Part shown: one piece after another, positions 5,067 through 7,016 of the stretch
How the letters are laid out: the number at the start of each line of letters is the position of its first letter
Position numbering within the stretch: position 1 is the first letter of the stretch
Assembly: GCA_947258635.1 (NCBI GenBank)
Contig: CAMYJM010000300.1
Coordinates: 1-7,016 of the forward strand
Direction of reading: 5' to 3'
Source of the DNA: an uncultured Acidimicrobiaceae bacterium
Lineage (GTDB): Bacteria; Actinomycetota; Acidimicrobiia; Spongiisociales; UBA5794
DNA length: 7,016 nt
Translations under genes and position numbers: made by a program
The notes under the pieces: model-generated
What the model saw: the letters and a program-made list of their open reading frames with translations, nothing else
Database searches by the model: none
What the model was told of the DNA's origin: nothing

Positions 5067-5948
5067 ATGTTGAGCGGCGTACAGGAGACGATCACCGAAG
5101 TAGCGAGCACGATCGGCGATGCCATAGTCGGAATCGGGCGCCAGCGCCGCGTGGGATCGGGCGTGGTGGTTGCGCCCAATACCGTCCTGACCAACGCCCA
5201 CAACCTGTTTGGCTCGCAGCCGACCGTGACCTTCCGTGACGGCACAACTTCCATCGGCGAAGTCGCGGGCGTCGACGTCGACGGTGACATAGCCGTCGTT
5301 GCCGTCGACACGGGAGATGTGGCCCCAGTCGCCTGGGGCATCGAAGCGCCGCCGCTCGGGGCGTCCGTGGTGGGTCTGTCCAATCCCGGAGGCCGTGGCC
5401 TGCGAGTCACGGTCGGCTACGTCTCCGGCGTCGATCGGAGCTTTCGGGGCCCGCGGGGCCGCCGGATCGGCGGCAGCATCGAGCACACGGCGCCACTACT
5501 GCCCGGATCTTCGGGCGGCCCCATCGTCGACGAAGCAGGCCGTCTGCTCGGCATCAACACCAACAGACTGGGGGAGGGCTTCTACCTCGCGATCGCTGCG
5601 GATCGCGCCATGCAGAAGAAGGTGGCCGGCTTGGCGGCCGGCGAGGCCCCGCGGCGTCGCTACCTCGGGATTTCCGTTGTGCCCGGTTTCGTAGCTCGCA
5701 AGATGCGCCGAGCCGTCGGCCTTCCCGACACGGACGGCGTTCTGGTTCGCGAAGTTGCCGAGGACGGGCCTGCCGCCGCCGCGGGCATCGCCGAGGGTGA
5801 CTTGATAGTGAGAATCGCCGATCGGGACGTCACAGACGTTGACGACTTGCACGATGCGCTCGACGCGGTGACGCCGGGCGAGTCGTTCGTCGTCGGAGTG
5901 TCCCGGGGCTCCGATCAGCTGGAAGTCTCGGTGACAATCCCAACCTGA
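5067..5948 (+). CDS. S1C (HtrA/Deg-like) serine protease with one PDZ domain, no export signal
   Basis: A 293-residue trypsin-fold protease. The catalytic triad is visible: H45 in VLTNAHNL, D74 in DVDGDIAVV and S149 in LLPGSSGGPI, where Ser replaces the more usual Asn before the catalytic Ser. A C-terminal PDZ domain spans about residues 198-291 (YLGISVVPGF, GVLVREVAEDGPAAAAGIAEGDLIVRI). HtrA proteases degrade or refold damaged proteins and normally act outside the cytoplasm. Here the N terminus (MLSGVQETITEVASTIG) shows neither a signal peptide nor a membrane anchor, so the enzyme may be cytoplasmic. ATG 5067 is chosen because GGGAGAA lies 6 nt upstream; GTG 5046 would add seven residues without a ribosome site. 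A divergent HxlR gene and the palindrome at 5028-5043 suggest repression by that regulator. Confidence 0.9.
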   Translation: MLSGVQETITEVASTIGDAIVGIGRQRRVGSGVVVAPNTVLTNAHNLFGSQPTVTFRDGTTSIGEVAGVDVDGDIAVVAVDTGDVAPVAWGIEAPPLGASVVGLSNPGGRGLRVTVGYVSGVDRSFRGPRGRRIGGSIEHTAPLLPGSSGGPIVDEAGRLLGINTNRLGEGFYLAIAADRAMQKKVAGLAAGEAPRRRYLGISVVPGFVARKMRRAVGLPDTDGVLVREVAEDGPAAAAGIAEGDLIVRIADRDVTDVDDLHDALDAVTPGESFVVGVSRGSDQLEVSVTIPT

Positions 5949-6021
5949 TCGGTGGCGAATCGAGGGCGATATCTCGCACCACGTGCCAAACCGTGCGGCT
6001 CACGGGTTCGCGGGTTCTGGG

Positions 6022-6081
6022 GATTCAGAAGCCCCGCCAGGTCATAGGACCTTTTCCCCCCGATTCAGAAGCCCTGGCGGG
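6022..6081. repeat. 13-bp direct repeat with embedded 9-bp inverted repeat in the selenoprotein leader
   Basis: GATTCAGAAGCCC occurs at 6022-6034 and again at 6062-6074 (40-bp period). The sequence after each copy is opposite in sense, so CCCGCCAGG (6033-6041) and CCTGGCGGG (6073-6081) form a perfect 9-bp inverted repeat with a 31-nt loop. Smaller hairpins (TTCTG 6015-6019 / CAGAA 6026-6030) are also possible. The 170-nt gap between the protease and the next gene has no convincing ORF; these repeats are its main content. Confidence 0.6.
6039..6055 (+). terminator. Small hairpin with T-run, possible terminator or attenuator
   Basis: AGGTC-ATAG-GACCT forms a 5-bp stem (6039-6052) followed by TTT (the run is TTTT counting the last stem base). 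It lies 90 nt after the protease stop. The stem is short for an efficient intrinsic terminator. Its left arm shares 6039-6041 with the longer inverted repeat at 6033-6041/6073-6081, so the two folds cannot form together. Confidence 0.35.
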
Positions 6082-6117
6082 TGCGCGCACCACATCACGG
6101 TCCAGACGGAGCACCCA

Positions 6118-6603
6118 ATGGCTGAGGAGCACGAACCCCGCGTCCGGCCGCGTCGCGCCCGGGGGCTGATGATCGGGGCGCTGGCGATCGCCGCCCTGGT
6201 CGTCGTGGCTCTCAGCTCGACGGCCCGAGAGCAATCGCCGACCGCCGACGTCTTGATCGACACAACTGGCACGCCGGTGCTGCAACTCGACACCGACTTC
6301 GTGGACTTCGGTGACGTGCCCTTCAACCAGATGGTTGAGGCCTCGTTTGAGGTCACCAATGCGGGGGACGCAACCTTGGTGTTCGCAGAGAAACCCTTCG
6401 TTGAGCTCAAGGACGGGTGTTGACCGCCCACTCCGACCATCGGTTCGATGGTCCTCAACCCCGGCGAATCGACAACGGTTGCCGTCTCTTTTGCGATGAG
6501 CCGCGGCATGGGAGGCTTCCATGACTTCCGCCTCCACCTCGCAACGAACGACCCCGTGCGGCCAGATCACGAGATCGTCATTCTCTCGAACTGGACGTCT
6601 TGA
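6118..6603 (+). CDS. Putative selenoprotein: membrane-anchored DUF1573-like protein with in-frame TGA as Sec102
   Basis: Reading TGA 6421-6423 as selenocysteine gives a 161-residue protein ending at TGA 6601-6603. GGAG at 6108-6111 sits 6 nt before ATG 6118. Residues 1-16 are Arg-rich, and 17-34 form one membrane segment, giving an N-terminal anchor with the rest outside the cytoplasm. Residues 53-160 look like a DUF1573/Ig-like beta-sandwich: VDFGDVPFNQMVEASFEVTNAGDATLVF before the TGA, and PPTPTIGSMVLNPGE, GMGGFHDF and LATNDP after it. The junction is Gly-Cys101-Sec102-Pro-Pro, where I recall Cys-bearing relatives having Cys-Cys-Pro-Pro. The frame stays open and family-like for 59 codons past the TGA, and a SECIS-like hairpin follows it. 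TGA is an ordinary stop in neighbouring genes, so specific recoding is needed. Alternatives are a nonsense mutation or a sequence error. A Cys-Sec pair would suit redox or metal binding; the role is unknown. It is followed by a PCYCGC lipoprotein gene. Confidence 0.75.
6421..6453 (+). promoter_or_regulatory. Sec codon TGA plus bacterial SECIS-like hairpin
   Basis: After TGA (6421-6423) and 11 nt comes GACCATC-GGTTC-GATGGTC (6435-6453), a perfect 7-bp stem with a GGTTC loop. Bacterial SECIS elements lie inside the coding region just after the UGA, with a short apical loop having G among its first two bases and often GGU. As I recall, the loop starts about 16-37 nt after the UGA; here 18 nt separate them. 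In a cell with SelB this would direct Sec insertion at residue 102. Confidence 0.7.
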
Positions 6604-6616
6604 AATGGAGCTGAGA

Positions 6617-7016
6617 ATGTCGAGCACGTCGCGGATTCTGGTGATGGCGGTGCTCGCGCTCCTGATCTCGGGGGTTCTATCGTCATGCGGCGGGGGCCAC
6701 GACATGGGCCTGGCCGACCACTCGAAGCTTCCCGAATTCGCCCGATCGGCGCCAACTGCCGTCCAAGAGGCCTATTTGTTCGCGATTGCCCACCCGGAGG
6801 ATCTCGCCCACCAGCCATGCTATTGCGGCTGCGGCTCGATGGGGCATGAGAGCAACCTCCATTGTTTCATCGAGGACATCGCCGAGGACGGGACGATCTC
6901 GTTCGATACGCACGCCCTCGGGTGCGGGATTTGTGTTGACATCGCCCACGACACGATGCGCCTCAGGGCCGACGGCAAGTCTCCCGCCGAAATACGGGAG
7001 TACGTCGACGGCCGCT
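6617..7016 (+). CDS. PCYCGC-motif lipoprotein, 3' end beyond the window
   Basis: The frame is open to the window edge (133 residues plus one base). ATG 6617 has GGAG at 6607-6610, 6 nt upstream; an in-frame ATG at 6605 lacks a ribosome site. Residues 7-20 are a hydrophobic signal segment ending in the lipobox LSSC, so C24 should be lipidated and the protein held on the outer face of the membrane. The mature part has the family's hallmark PCYCGCG at 67-73, followed by H82-C83 (LHCF) and GCGIC with C103 and C106, then a KSPAEIREYVD helix. PCYCGC proteins (PF13798) are uncharacterised; the dense CxC/CxxC and His pattern suggests metal binding, which is an inference. The start is 13 nt after the selenoprotein stop, so the two genes are probably co-transcribed and may act together outside the cell. 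Only the extreme C terminus should be missing. Confidence 0.88.
   Translation, partial: MSSTSRILVMAVLALLISGVLSSCGGGHDMGLADHSKLPEFARSAPTAVQEAYLFAIAHPEDLAHQPCYCGCGSMGHESNLHCFIEDIAEDGTISFDTHALGCGICVDIAHDTMRLRADGKSPAEIREYVDGR

Noticed and set aside
5951..5980. Terminator right after the protease stop (GGTG/CACC with CGAG/CTCG)
   Set aside because: The two 4-bp stems are separated by a 6-nt bulge and have no T-run; too weak to list as a feature.
6003..6035. tRNA-like GGTTCG sequence
   Set aside because: CGGGTTC occurs as a short tandem repeat (6003-6009, 6011-6017); no acceptor, D or anticodon stems can be drawn around it.
5983..6117. N-terminal extension of the selenoprotein frame from 5983
   Set aside because: It crosses the leader repeats, lacks a ribosome site and breaks the expected short basic tail plus membrane anchor; GGAG before 6118 decides the start.
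6448..6603. Separate short gene starting at ATG 6448 after the TGA
   Set aside because: No Shine-Dalgarno site, the ATG lies within the hairpin, and the peptide is only the second half of the same domain; readthrough as Sec explains it better.
6118..6603. TGA read as Trp (alternative genetic code)
   Set aside because: TGA is the natural terminator at 2197, 3359, 3926, 4466 and 5946, and TGG is used for Trp throughout.
6025..6705. Minus-strand ORF covering the selenoprotein region
   Set aside because: Antisense shadow; it overlaps two + strand genes with clear motifs, signal segments and ribosome sites.

Overview
The window is GC-rich (judged by eye) and uses TAG and TGA as ordinary stops. 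The proteins look most like those of soil or groundwater Actinomycetota, in the direction of Thermoleophilia or Acidimicrobiia. Several start codons lie 6-7 nt after a TAnnnT hexamer, the layout of leaderless promoters common in that phylum. The phylum is an inference; no marker gene settles it.

Layout: a CDP-alcohol phosphatidyltransferase-like membrane protein (10-549, +) converges on a small dimeric alpha/beta-barrel protein (564-860, -). The latter is divergent from an MFS exporter (946-2199, +). Next come a short, core-only cobalamin-independent-type methionine synthase (2333-3361, +) and a VOC/PhnB-like protein (3455-3928, +). An inorganic pyrophosphatase reading frame (4071-4468, +) follows, broken by an internal deletion with a frame change. 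A HxlR-type regulator (4564-4971, -) faces away from an S1C (HtrA-like) protease with a PDZ domain (5067-5948, +). A palindrome of HxlR-operator appearance lies in their shared upstream region. Up to here these are mostly unconnected single-gene units.

The last kilobase is the most interesting part. A membrane-anchored DUF1573-like protein (6118-6603, +) is interrupted by one in-frame TGA directly after a Cys and before Pro-Pro. The frame continues with family-like sequence for 59 more codons. A perfect 7-bp hairpin with loop GGTTC starts 11 nt after the TGA, which fits a bacterial SECIS. I therefore read it as a selenoprotein with a Cys-Sec pair. Thirteen nt further on begins a PCYCGC-type lipoprotein (6617 to window end, +), rich in CxC/CxxC cysteines. 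The two look like an extracytoplasmic Cys/Sec pair of unknown role, probably in metal handling or thiol redox. The 170-nt leader before them holds a 13-bp direct repeat, an inverted repeat and a small terminator-like hairpin that overlap and could be mutually exclusive.

No tRNA, rRNA, CRISPR array, insertion sequence or phage gene was seen. No gene-free stretch exceeds 300 nt.
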